From assembly GCA_024803745.1 (NCBI GenBank), contig JANJXV010000128.1, positions 1,882,001 through 1,946,000 on the forward strand: 64,000 nucleotides of DNA. Reading direction: 5' to 3'. Origin of the DNA: Megascapheus bottae. Its lineage: Eukaryota > Chordata > Mammalia > Rodentia > Geomyidae. The notes beneath the pieces are model-generated. The model did not search any database. It was given only the letters and a program-made list of their open reading frames with translations, and was not told where the DNA came from. This document shows positions 1 to 9,586 of the stretch, in pieces (positions within the stretch are counted from its first letter, which is position 1; each line of letters opens with the position of its first letter). The position numbers and the translations under genes were made by a program.

Positions 1-80
1 CACCAGAGGCATTGCTGCTGTTACCATGGCTGCTGGAACTGGAGTCTCTGGATCTGTTGCCTTGAGAGCCTAAGCTGGAG
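1..80. repeat. Degenerate CTGGCT/GGCTCC-rich tract
   Basis: Low-complexity sequence made of imperfect triplets and hexamers of the type GCTGGAACTGGAGTCTCTGG. The same type of tract recurs downstream of PRAME-like copies at about 8395, 19415, 21895 and 43575. This one may therefore mark the 3' flank of another unit lying to the left of the window (inference). Confidence 0.4.
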
Positions 81-814
81 TTACTGCCTATAATTCAACT
101 GCTTAACTATTTTCCCCTCTGGCTGACATCTCTGGTCTATTAAGGCTCATTTGATGTGTTTAGTTAGCCTGGAATTTTTCACTAAAGTGCTAAATCTGGT
201 TTCTTGGCAGGAGCTCAGCTAAAATCCACCTAGAGTCCCCCCACCTTCCCTGATCCTGAATATTTTTTTTCTCTGAAGCCCAAGAAGCCTTTCCTCCACA
301 AAAAGAAAGAATAACCAGTGTCAATTCATTCTCCTTAGATACCACACAAGAAAGAACAGCCAGTCGCTTCCCTTAGACAAATAGAATTTTTATTAAGAAT
401 GAAAAGTTACTGAGATCATTTACACAGTTGAAACACAAGCACACATAATATGCTATTAATTCAAGGCCTATAAGCTAATTCATTCTCTATGATTTAGGCT
501 TCTTGCTGACTGATTCTCTCCTGAGTTGAGTAACCTTTCTGTATTTTGGATCTATTATTTTGTGCTTCATCCTAAGGGTCAGGGCACTATCCTTGAGCTT
601 TCTAAAGGCAGAAGTGGGGTTGTGAGTCAAATAGTAGAATGCTGGCTTTGAGCCAGAAAGTGTAGGGATAGCATCGAGATGATTTAAACCCCATAGCTGG
701 AATAAGGAAATGAAATAAAACAAAATAAAACATCAGCAGCATCAAACACAGATTAAATTTTGGAGAAAAGCTAGGGAAAAAAAACAAAAGCAAATGCCAA
801 AAGACATTTCATGA
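81..814. other. No gene recognised
   Basis: AT-rich sequence with short open frames only. I see no family resemblance apart from a weak ID-like piece around 590-650. Confidence 0.4.
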
Positions 815-1440
815 GAGGAAGAGAAGTCTTTCTCTTCTCCACATTTTTTGGGGGATCACAAATCTCAGTATCTAAAGCCAGTTCAGATGTAATCAAACAC
901 ACCTTGAGATTGGAAGTCACAATTCACTTCCTCTTCTTCAAGAAATATTTACTTCATGACCACTGAGTACTGCATGCCCTGCAAAAAGAAGGACAGGAAA
1001 AAAAGAAAAAACAAGGAAGATTCTCACTGCGATCTGGTGGGTCCTTTATTTAATTGTACAAGGCAACAGGTTGAGAACAGAAGAGGGAAATTTGAAGCCA
1101 GTCTTCACATCTGTGAGATGCTTTGCTTTAAAGTTTTAAAATCGTATTGCGATGTACACAGTGATTTCAGTCTCACAAGTCAAGTAATGAATACATTTCC
1201 TTTTGCACAGTGGTACCCCTTCTTAAACTCTTCCAATTTTTCTGTTCCAGATTCCCCTCCCTATCGAGGTGTGAAGTTCATTTCTAACAGAGTTTGTACT
1301 GAGAATCACTGATGGACTGGCTTTAATCTCCCTGTTTCTGTGTTTGCCCTTCTCTTCCTAAAACTGATAAATATCTATTAGACAAAGGGTACAGAATTCC
1401 CAAACTGTGAATAATGTGAATAAACCAAGCGGGGGAGGTT
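815..1440 (+). repeat. Ancient duplicated module M1, copy upstream of PRAME-like copy 1
   Basis: Diverged but clearly alignable, in reverse complement, with 52365-52943 (continuing at 55021-55110) and with 61335-62035. Shared landmarks in order are the AATCTCAGTATCTAAAGCCAGTTC-like box near 860, a run near 1025-1110, GCGATGT near 1149, TTCCTTTTGCAC near 1197, GATTCCCCTCC near 1250 and ACAAAGGGTA near 1383. It lies upstream of a PRAME-like gene in all three places and in the same orientation relative to that gene. A 118-codon open frame (956-1312) is not preserved in the other two copies, so I do not call it coding. Confidence 0.6.
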
Positions 1441-2084
1441 CAGGAACAACAACAACAACAACAAAAACCTCCTCGTCTTCCCATTTCTTTGGAGTTCATT
1501 TCAATAAATTTGAGTTGAATTTTGCTCATTGTTGTACTTGAACCACAGCCTGGCTGCTGTCACTGAGCTCTTTTTACTCATTACTCCCTCTCTTTCATTT
1601 GGTGCTATGGCACCACTCCTGGGATTTGAGCAGGTAGATGGAGATAACAGTTTCCTGAGAACTTTTCTACTCAGGCTTGCTTAGAACACAATCGGCTATA
1701 TGTGTAGCTGGACTTACGGGCATGAACCACCAGCAACCAGCTTTATAAATGCCATTTTATACCATCATACACACAAGCTCTTGAGCCCCTGGAAAACTCT
1801 CCTAAAAATATACTTCTTCGTTATCCCTGTATGAATATTTACACCGCTGTTTAGTTAATCTTGTCCAAGTATAATTATTTGCTTTTTATTATCCATTAGG
1901 CTTGCTTGCAGATTTATAAGGCATATTCTAGTTATAAGAAATGAAGAAAACCTTGCATTCCAGCACCCTCTGGGCCTGGCTTATTTTGTTTTGTCAAAGT
2001 CTTTCTGACTCCATATGAATGTGGCAATGCCTTTGACTTTGATGGAAGCATGGAATTCTATTTTTTTATTCTTTTTTTTTAATT

Positions 2085-3330
2085 AAAGAATTTATTAACA
2101 TTGATTTTTACATCATGTTTTAAATGACAAATTTAACAAGTGTTCAAGGAGGGAATCTCTATTTACAATCACTGGGACTTAGTATTTAGAACTTAATCAA
2201 AATTAGGCTAAGGGTTTGTATGTCATAGAGACACATTAATTTATGAAATAAAACATTATGTCTATAGAGTCATAGGTTTTTATGTCTATATAGTTATGTT
2301 TATATTTCCATTACCATGTCCATAGCTTTGGGTATGCAGTTATTGAGTCCTCGCTCTTGTACTCTTTGGATTTAAGAGCCCCATATCAAGGATACCATAC
2401 GCCTTTTGTTCCTTAGGTCTTGACTTGTCTCACTCAACATGATTCACTCTAGATTCATCCACTTCCCTGTGAATGCCATTATTTTATCTTGTCTGTTGGC
2501 TATGTAGAATTCCATTGTGTATATATACCACATTTTCTCTATCCATTCATCTGCAGTAGGGCGTCTGGCTTGTTTCCTTCGCCTGGCTATTGTGAATAGT
2601 GCAGAGATAAACATAGCTGAGCAGGTGTCCTTATCATATCCTGGGTCATGCTGTTCAGGCTAGATGCCCAGAAGTGGTATGGCAGGATCGTAGGGAAGGT
2701 CTATTTTCAGTTCTTTAAGAAACCTCCACACTGAGGGCCGGGAGTTTGGCTTAGTGGTAGAGTGCTTGCCTAGCATGCACGAAGACCTGGGTTCGATTCC
2801 TCGGTACCACATACATAGCAAAAAAGCCAGAAGTGGTGCTGTGGCTTAAGTGGTAGAGCCCTAGCCTTGAGGAAATCCAGGCACAGTGCTCAGGCCCTGA
2901 GCCCACACTCAGGACTGGCAAAAAAAGAAAAAAGAAACTTCCACACTGCTTTCCAGAGTGGCTGAACTAGTCTGCATTCCCACCAGCAGTGCAGTAGGGT
3001 TCCTTTTTCTCCACAACCCCGCCAGCAACTGTCATTGTCTGAGTTCAAAATCTTGGCCATTCTTGTTGGGGTAAGGTGGTATCTTAGGGTTGTTTTTATT
3101 TGCATTTCCTTTATGACCATGGATGATGAATATTTTCTCATCTGCTTTTCTGCCATTTTAATCTCTTCTCCTGATAAGTCTGTCTTTAGTTCCCTTGCCC
3201 ATTTAGTGAATGGTTTATTGGGTTTGGGGGGGGATTAGTTTCTTGAGTTCCCTGTAGATACTGGATATTAAGCATTTGTCAGATGTATTGGTGGTGAATA
3301 TCTTTTCTATTTTTTATAATCACCATATTT
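2085..3330 (-). mobile_element. Old L1 3' end, ORF2 C-terminus and 3' UTR, minus orientation
   Basis: The minus strand encodes the L1 ORF2 C-terminal region with multiple breaks. Between 2890 and 3156 the frame reads a recognisable RxHLTPTRMAKI...[25 protein letters not shown] block, the usual CCHC-like C-terminal segment of ORF2. The 3' UTR is toward 2085. A younger SINE at 2736-2930 splits it. Confidence 0.8.
2736..2930 (+). mobile_element. Dimeric tRNA-derived SINE
   Basis: Full-length member of the window's main SINE: tRNA-like left monomer (GGCTTAGTGGTAGAGTGC and GGTTCGATTCC as A and B boxes), then a second ID-like monomer (GTGGCTTAAGTGGTAGAG), ending in an A-rich tail. It is flanked by the duplication AAGAAACCTCCACACT / AAGAAACTTCCACACT in the L1 host sequence. 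Confidence 0.9.
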
Positions 3331-3577
3331 TATAAATTCATTCAACTACTGACAGGTATCAGAGTTGATTCCATATCCTTGTAATGATAAAGAATGCTGC
3401 AAAGAGCATAGTTGTTCTAGAGGTTTTATTGTGGCTGTACTTTGTCCCAGGGACCATTTGTTAAAGAAGTTGTCTTTCTTCCATCCTATGTTTTTTCCTC
3501 CCTTAGCAAATATTAGCTCCTGGACTCTGCATTGATTTCTGATTCTGCTATTTTATTCCAGTAGTCCTCAGGACTAT

Positions 3578-3866
3578 TTGTGTGTGTGTGTGTGTGTGTC
3601 ATGGGAGTCGAACTTGAACTTGTCCTGGGCACTGTCCCTGAGCTTTTCAGCTCAAAGCTTCTGCCCTACCCCTGGGCCTGGGCATTGTCCCTGAGCTCTT
3701 CAGCTCAAGGATACCGCCCAATCCAAACGTTGAGCCAATCCCCACTTCTGTTTTCTGGAGGTTAATTGGAGATAAGTCCTCACAGGTCCTTTTGTGCCTG
3801 AGCTGATCCACAGATCTCAGTCTCTTGAGTAGCTAGGATTACAGGCATGAGCCACAACGCCCAGCT
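3578..3866 (-). mobile_element. 7SL-derived plus ID-type composite SINE
   Basis: In reverse complement: GGCTCATGCCTGTAATCCTAGCTACTCAAGAGACTGAG (a B1/Alu-like left part), then TCTCCAATTAACC, then a duplicated ID-type right part ending at the (GT)n near 3580. Confidence 0.8.
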
Positions 3867-4055
3867 GAGAATCACAATTTGAAGCCAATCCAATCAGGAA
3901 AGCCTGTGAGACTATTCTCTCCAATTAACAGCAAAAAGCCAGAAATGGAGGTGTGGCACAAGAGGTAGAAAGCCAACATTGTGTAAAAAAGCTCAGGGAC
4001 AGCATCAGGTCCTGAGTTCAAGTCCTAGGACTGGCACCAAAGAAGAAAAGAAAAG
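3867..4055 (+). mobile_element. Decayed composite/ID-type SINE
   Basis: Contains CTCTCCAATTAAC, AGCCAGAAATGG, GGTAGAAAGCC and GAGTTCAAGTCCTAGGACTGGCA, the landmarks of the local SINEs, with many substitutions. Confidence 0.6.
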
Positions 4056-4100
4056 TGTAATAAGCAAGAGTATGAAGACCTGAGTTTAAGCCTCAGTAAC

Positions 4101-4106
<6 letters not shown>

Positions 4107-4161
<55 letters not shown>
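4107..4161. repeat. (GA)n microsatellite
   Basis: Uninterrupted GA dinucleotide run of about 55 bp, probably grown from the A-rich tail of the adjacent SINE. Confidence 0.95.
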
Positions 4162-4167
<6 letters not shown>

Positions 4168-4339
4168 ATACACTTGGTCCAGTTTCTGAAACTGACTCCA
4201 ACAGAAAAAAAATAATTTGTTTTCCACTTTTGGGCCGGGCCAGGTCACTGTCCCTAAACTTCTTTTACCCAAGGCCACTGCTCTAACACTTGAGCTACAA
4301 CACCACTTCCAGCTACTCAGGACTACTTTTGTGTCAGTA

Positions 4340-4740
4340 CCAAAATGACTTTATTACTGTAGCTTTGAAATTGATTTTGAAGCTTGGTATTTCTATTCCT
4401 CTATCACTGATTTTTCTCAAAGGGATATTTTTGCTATTCGTCATCTCTAGGAATTTCAAGTGAATTATGGGATTGTTTCTTCTATATTATTGAAGAGCAT
4501 TGTTGAGATTTTGATGGCATTGCATGAATGTGTAGGTAGATTTTTGCATTGTTGCCATGTTCATGAGGTGAATCACACCAATCAACAAGCATGTGGGGCT
4601 TTTCCATTTCCTTTAATTGCTTCAGTTTTCCTTTTTAGGCTTTTAAAATTGTCATCAAGTATAATTCTTTCACGTCTTCAGTTAATGCCTAGGTTATGCC
4701 TTTATCCTATCACTTCTGGTCAAAACCACTGTTGGAATTA
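4340..4740 (-). mobile_element. Antisense L1 ORF2 remnant abutting copy 1
   Basis: Matches, with decay, the reverse-transcriptase downstream region of the full-length L1 at about 24060-24420: TTTTCCATTTCCTTTAATTG, CCTTTTTAGGCTTTTAAAATTG, CTTCAGTTAATGCCTAGG. The same remnant is directly upstream of copies 2, 3, 5 and 6, so it belongs to the duplicated unit. The piece at about 3330-3560 is its continuation, split by SINEs. Confidence 0.75.
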
Positions 4741-4759
4741 ATAAGTGCAGCAGCTCATG

Positions 4760-4850
4760 AAGGGATGATTGGTGTGGCTCAGAAATCCCATCAATAGCTG
4801 CCCTTGGATTGGTAGATACGCCATGGTAGGGATAGGGTTGGGTTATAAAG
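4760..4850 (+). promoter_or_regulatory. Core promoter of PRAME-like copy 1
   Basis: TATAAAG at 4844-4850. ATTGG (inverted CCAAT) occurs near 4808 and again near 4767, next to a GGTGTGGCTC box. The block is conserved in copies 3, 5 and 6, and a TATA at the same distance (120 bp) from the ATG is seen in those three; here the distance is 105 bp because of a 15-bp leader deletion. The distal ATTGG is kept in copies 1 and 3 but changed in 2, 5 and 6. Start of transcription near 4875 is inferred. Confidence 0.6.
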
Positions 4851-4948
4851 ATGCCAAGAGGCCAGAGAAGAACAACAGATTCCTGGAGCCTGCAGTTAGA
4901 AGCTGTTCCTTCCTGCTGGGATTCAGAGAGGCCTGCACAGCTGTCGAA

Positions 4949-6427
4949 ATGAACCTCAGCACCCCACCATCGCTCCAGCGTCTGGCCATGCAGAGTCTGC
5001 TGAGCAACCAGTCCCTGGCCATCTCTGCCCTAGAGGATCTACCAGCGCTGCTGTTTCCTTCCCTCTTCCTGGAGGCATATGCCACAGGACTCACAGAGGT
5101 GCTGAAAGCCATGGTTCAGGCCTGGCCCTTCTACTGCCTTCGCCTGGGGAACCTGATCAAGTCACCTGACCTGAACACCGTCAAGGCTGTCTTGCGTGGA
5201 CTTGATTTGCTACTGGCCAAGAAGGAGCGCTGCAGCCACTGCAAACTCCAAGTGCTCGATCTACGGAGTGAGCCGCAGGATATCAGGACATTGGGGTACC
5301 CCTCCATGGACGGAATCTCTTATCCCACCATCCTGACTAACAGTTTAACAACTGGTCGCCATTCATGGATGATGAAAAAGCATCCCTTCATCATTGCCTT
5401 TGACCTGACTGTCAAAGAGGGCCCCCAGCAAATTCTCCAAACCTACCTGCTCCAGTGGGTCAGGGACAGGAAAGAACGAGTCCAGTTCTACTCAAGGAGG
5501 CTGAAGATTCAGTCTGACTGCATCACTAATATCCGGAAGGTTTTTCATTTGGTAAGGCTGGACTCCATCCAGGATCTGATGGTAAGTGAGTTGGGTTTTT
5601 ATGGAACCATATGTAAATTTACTCCTCTCATGGGTCTCATGAAGAACCTTCATGTTCTCCACATCTCCAACATGAGTATTGACTTTTCCACCTCCAGTCA
5701 CAAGAATTCCTGTTATTCCTCCAAATTTGGGGCGTATCTAGGGCAGCTACAACATCTACAGGAACTACATTTTCAAAGGGTCTTTCTGTATAGAAAGCTT
5801 CCCACCATCTTTAGGAGGCTGAAAACATTGGAAACCTTGTCTCTGAGTTCCTGTGTGCTGGAGGAAGAAGATCTGAAGTTTTTATCCCAGGCTACTTGTA
5901 CCAAGCAGCTCAAACACTTGCGTCTGAGTAGTTTTTTCATGGGGAGCTTCAGAACTAAGCCCCTGCAAGCCCTGCTGGAGCAAGTGGCAGGCACCCTGCA
6001 GACTCTGGCCCTGGAAGACTGTCATATCACTGACGCCCAGCTCTTGGCCATCCTGCCCATTCTCAGCCAATGCTCCCAGCTCAGCTTCTTCAGTTTCTTT
6101 GGAAACCGAATCTCCATGGCTTCCCTGCAGATGCTTCTTAGCCACACAGCCCAGATGAGCCATTTGAAACGAGGGATCTATCCTGCCCCTCTGGAGAGCT
6201 ATCACCCTGGAGATTGGTTCCTAGGGAAGATTAACCCTGAGAGATTTGCTCGGGTTCTGACTGGGTTGACACAGGTATTGAGAGACATGGGGTTAGCCCA
6301 GAAGGTCCAGATCTGCACCCAATTCTGTCATGGCTGGCACATGTGCCAGTTGTTTAGTTTGGCATCTGATGGTTCCTGGGTGTTCACAAAGGAAAGTCTT
6401 CCTGGCCTTTCTTCTCTGCCTTGGTAG
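4949..6427 (+). CDS. PRAME-like leucine-rich repeat protein, intronless, copy 1
   Basis: 492 residues, uninterrupted. The N-terminus has the family's PPSLQRLAMQSLL segment (about residues 7-18, the position where PRAME proteins carry a BC-box-like motif), followed by the hallmark MVQAWPFYCL (about 53-64) and KLQVLDLR (about 100). Leucine-rich repeats run from roughly 205 to 410, including LDSIQDL, LQHLQELHF, LETLSLSSC, LQTLALEDC and [18 protein letters not shown]. Family knowledge: germline and early-embryo LRR proteins, several acting as CUL2 ubiquitin-ligase substrate receptors; the partner here is unknown. I chose ATG 4949 because it matches the family start. The frame is open to an upstream ATG at 4769, but that lies before the TATA box. 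Coding PRAME genes normally have several coding exons; this one has none interrupting it. A 15-bp leader deletion and Asn for Asp at residue 2 distinguish it from its paralogues. Length (about 480-500) is normal, so it is probably functional, though expression is not shown. Confidence 0.85.
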   Translation: MNLSTPPSLQRLAMQSLLSNQSLAISALEDLPALLFPSLFLEAYATGLTEVLKAMVQAWPFYCLRLGNLIKSPDLNTVKAVLRGLDLLLAKKERCSHCKLQVLDLRSEPQDIRTLGYPSMDGISYPTILTNSLTTGRHSWMMKKHPFIIAFDLTVKEGPQQILQTYLLQWVRDRKERVQFYSRRLKIQSDCITNIRKVFHLVRLDSIQDLMVSELGFYGTICKFTPLMGLMKNLHVLHISNMSIDFSTSSHKNSCYSSKFGAYLGQLQHLQELHFQRVFLYRKLPTIFRRLKTLETLSLSSCVLEEEDLKFLSQATCTKQLKHLRLSSFFMGSFRTKPLQALLEQVAGTLQTLALEDCHITDAQLLAILPILSQCSQLSFFSFFGNRISMASLQMLLSHTAQMSHLKRGIYPAPLESYHPGDWFLGKINPERFARVLTGLTQVLRDMGLAQKVQICTQFCHGWHMCQLFSLASDGSWVFTKESLPGLSSLPW

Positions 6428-6800
6428 TTGAGCACCTCTCTCCTGGAAGCTCTTCTCAGCATCAGAAATGAAAGTCTGGAAATAAAGGCATTCTTCAAGA
6501 GACAAACTCCAAAGTTCACTGTGGAAGAAAGAGACAGGGCATCGGTTCCTGAGCTTTGCAGGTCAATTGTATCTCTGGAGCCCCAGGAGTTTGAATGTTC
6601 TTGGGGTACACGTATTCTTTGTACACATGAAATATGATGAAATATGGAATGAAATCAGCCTGGAAAGAACTGGAGCAAAACCTTGTTTTTATAAATGCTT
6701 TGTGTGTAAACCCCTAAGTCGTGGGAAAAATCCTTCCTATCTATGCTGTACTGTATCAACCAATCAAAAATAAAAACCAAAGAAAAGCATGTGTAGAAAG
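6428..6800 (+). other. 3' UTR and poly(A) signal of copy 1
   Basis: Homologous to the sequence after copies 2, 3 and 5. AATAAA occurs at 6769-6774, after a conserved TATCTATRCTGTACTGT block. No clear retroposition poly(A) tail remains. Confidence 0.6.
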
Positions 6801-6929
6801 GTATTATTTCTCAGCAATAACACTGAAAGTATTGGTGGTGGCTAGATTCCTAAAAGTTCTGAGATCTGAGGGTCACTGCTCAGATCTCAACTTGATCAAA
6901 AATCTACGTAACTTCCTAGGATTCAATGA

Positions 6930-7032
6930 TTTCTGTTGTGTCTCAAGTGGTAGAATTCTATCCGTGAGAAAAAAGCAGCTCAGGCATAGCCCTGCAGGCC
7001 CTGAGTTCAAGTCTCAGGTCAGCACAAAATAA
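6930..7032 (+). mobile_element. ID-type SINE fragment
   Basis: TCAAGTGGTAGAATTCTATC through GGCCCTGAGTTCAAGTCTCAG and an A-rich end. The same fragment stands after copies 2 (about 21620-21710) and 3 (about 43230-43320), so it predates the unit duplication. Confidence 0.65.
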
Positions 7033-7150
7033 AGAGTGGAAGAAAAGAAGGGAGGAAAAAAGGATATAGGGTGGATAGAGCGAGGACTAGGGGAGGATGG
7101 TAGAGACAGACAGAGGAGGGAGGGAAAGACAGATAAAATTTCCTGGTGTC

Positions 7151-7805
7151 AACATGTACATTGCAGCACTATTTACCATAGCAAAGATATGGAACCAACC
7201 TAGTTGTCCCTCAGTTGATGAATGGATCAACAAGATGTGGTATTTGTACACAGTGGAATTTTAGGCTGCTGTCAGAAAGAATGACATCGCCCCATTTGTA
7301 AGGAAATGGAAAGACTTAAAAAAATCATATTAAGTGAAGTAAGCCAGACTCAAAGGAACATAGGCTCCATGGTTTCCCTCCTTTGTCATAACCAGTAGAA
7401 ACCTTGGGCTCTTCTAGCAGAGATTCACAATAGAACAAAATGTAGATACTTAAGGCCATATAGTATGAAGCTAAATGTAAGGACCTCCAGGATATAGAAA
7501 CAAAAGCCATGTGATGAGTGATTGTTGTCCTTAATGTACTATGTTATCTCTCATCTCTTTTGCAGTCCCTTGGTTATCTCATTTTATTACAATATTTCGC
7601 CTTGTTATCTGATATATTTTATATATGCTCAATTGGTTATTTGGAATAGGATAGGGAAAAGGGGAAATCAAGATGAGCAGGGGGGAGGAGGGGAGGGAAA
7701 TGGGGACCAAGACATGAGAAAGGGTATCAATATTTGTGAAGTAATACACCTTCTATCTGGTGAATATAATGTAACGCTTCTATTAATTACAATAAAAGAT
7801 ATATG
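7151..7805 (+). mobile_element. 5'-truncated L1 3' end
   Basis: ORF2 C-terminus (WNQPSCPSVDEW-type block near 7190) and the whole 3' UTR, ending in AATAAAAGATATATG. Flanked by a 16-bp target duplication, 7135-7150 and about 7806-7822 (one extra T). The paralogous position after copy 2 (21806-21821) has the uninterrupted site, so this L1 arrived after that duplication. Confidence 0.9.
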
Positions 7806-8029
7806 AAAATTTTCCTGGTGTCTTGGTGGATGCTACAAGTTGGGTTGGGTGTTCTTTTTTGTTCCTTTGCAGACTAAGTACAGTGAGCCATCTGTTGAAA
7901 TATCTTGAGGAATTAGGGTATATGAGTGGGAAAACATTTGTGTTCCATGCATTATCCATTTGTAACAGGACCTGGCCTGGGCTGGGAAGGCTTTGGGAGT
8001 TCATGTTACCTGAGCACACACCATAAGTA

Positions 8030-8290
8030 ATCTGGAGTGCACTGAATGTGCAAGTACTGTGACGAGATCTTGTATCTCCAATTAATTGTGTGTAAACCTT
8101 CCATTCCTGGGGCAGCCCATCCTTATCTATACTTTACTGTAGAATTAGCCAATTTATTTCCAAATGAAACCAAGGAAAAGCATAGTAGAAAGACATCTTT
8201 CCTCGGCATCATCAAATGGGAGTGTTGTCCCTGCCTTAGCTACTCACCAAATGTGAGCTCTTGAGGGTCTTAGTTGAAATCCATCATGTG
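8030..8290 (+). pseudogene. Relic of a PRAME-like 3' UTR and flank
   Basis: TGTGTGTAAACCTTCC, CCTTATCTATACTTTACTGTAG, AACCAAGGAAAAGCAT and the following block reproduce the 3' end and flank of copy 1 (6695-6890) in the same order. No coding part is left in front of it. Confidence 0.6.
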
Positions 8291-8394
8291 CAAAACTGTC
8301 CTGGAAACTCTCATTTCTGCTGAACCCCCAGGAAAACCAGAAGTGAAGTTGTGGCTCAAGCAGTAAGGTACTGACATGGAACAGGAACTCTCCA

Positions 8395-8690
8395 GGACAG
8401 CATCCAGGACCATAGCTCTGGCTATGGCTCCAGTAGCTAGGGCTCCTGCTTCTGTGGCTATGGTGGTGGGAGCTTCAGAGATGGCTCCTGGTTGGCAAGC
8501 CTAGAAGACCCCAATTCTAGCAGCAGTGGCTTCTATTCACTCCAACTCCCTTGGCTTTGGCTCTGGCTATAGTTTCAGCTTGGGCAGCCATGGCAGTTCT
8601 GATCTGGAGGCAATTGTGGTTGGGATTTTGGTGGCAGCTCCAGCTTAGGCTTCTGGGACAATGGAACTTGACTGATGTCAGCTGAGCCTG
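8395..8690. repeat. Degenerate GGCTCC/GGCTCT tract
   Basis: Imperfect short repeats (CTCTGGCTATGGCTCC, CTTTGGCTCTGGC) of the kind seen after the other PRAME-like units. Confidence 0.55.
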
Positions 8691-8699
8691 GGATATGAT

Positions 8700-9150
8700 T
8701 TCTGCTCTGGAGGAAGAAATACCTGCGGACAGCTTTCCTTTTCAGCTTTAAAAACTCATAACAAAGTTCTTTTAAAGTCTCTTTTTATGTATATATTTTA
8801 CTTTTCCTTTTTTTTAAAATTTTGTAATTTGTATGTTTGTCATTTTTATTCCATATCCATTCTCTATCCCTTTTTCTTACTCTAGACCTCAATTATCTCC
8901 ACTCCATTACTCTCCTTTCCCTACATTAGCCTTCTCTCAAATAAGAGAAGGGTAACTATAACTCTCTGCATCTGGACCTTTGCTCCTTCTGTGATTTCAT
9001 TAGTTCGTGGATCTGTGGGTGATTGTTGTTGACACAGACTGTATCTGTAATTGTCAAGTTATACTGTAGGTCCAGATTGATTTAAACCCCAAAGTGATTG
9101 GGGTAATTTTTGTCTTGAAACGGAGTTCAGTCTTAGCATTGGATCTGTTT
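8700..9150. other. AT-rich sequence, nothing recognised
   Basis: No gene, RNA or clear repeat identified. The T-rich stretch around 8790-8870 could be an old LINE end. Confidence 0.3.
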
Positions 9151-9151
9151 T

Positions 9152-9446
9152 TTTTGTTTGTTTGTTTTTTGTGGGCCATGCGGCTTGAACTTGGCCTGGG
9201 TGCTCTCCTTGAGCTCTTCAGCTCAAGGCCACCACCCTACCCCTGGGCTTGAGTGTTGTCTCTGAGCTCTTCAGCTCAAGGCTACCACTCTACCCTTGAG
9301 CCAAGCCCCACTTCCCATTTTCTAGGGGTTAATTGGAGATAAGAGTCTCAGGTCTTTTTGTGCCTACACTGGCTTTGAACCTTGATCCTCAGATCTCAGC
9401 CTCCTGAGTAGCTAGGATTATAGGTGTGAGCTATCATGCTTGGCTG
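9152..9446 (-). mobile_element. 7SL-derived plus ID-type composite SINE
   Basis: In reverse complement it begins with the B1/Alu-like CTATAATCCTAGCTACTCAG segment and carries the ID-type part twice (two CTCTTCAGCTCAAGG blocks near 9217 and 9267). Confidence 0.85.
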
Positions 9447-9586
9447 GATCTTTTTTTAAGTGCAAAAAGGAAGGAGAGAAAGAAAATACCAAAGTTTGTG
9501 AACCTCTATAATCAGGGCAGCTATGGAGTGCTAGGTTGGCTCTTTTCTTAAATTTGTACTCTTTTTAGACTGTCTCTCATTTACAA

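Noticed and set aside
956..1312. 118-codon open frame as a gene
   Set aside because: The same sequence in the M1 modules at 52.5 and 61.5 kb does not keep the frame.
4843..5112. Antisense open frames of 89-94 codons repeated at 4843, 19957, 41128, 50812 and 59492
   Set aside because: They lie opposite the conserved first exon-equivalent of the PRAME-like copies and are preserved because that sequence is nearly identical between copies; no promoter or family resemblance.
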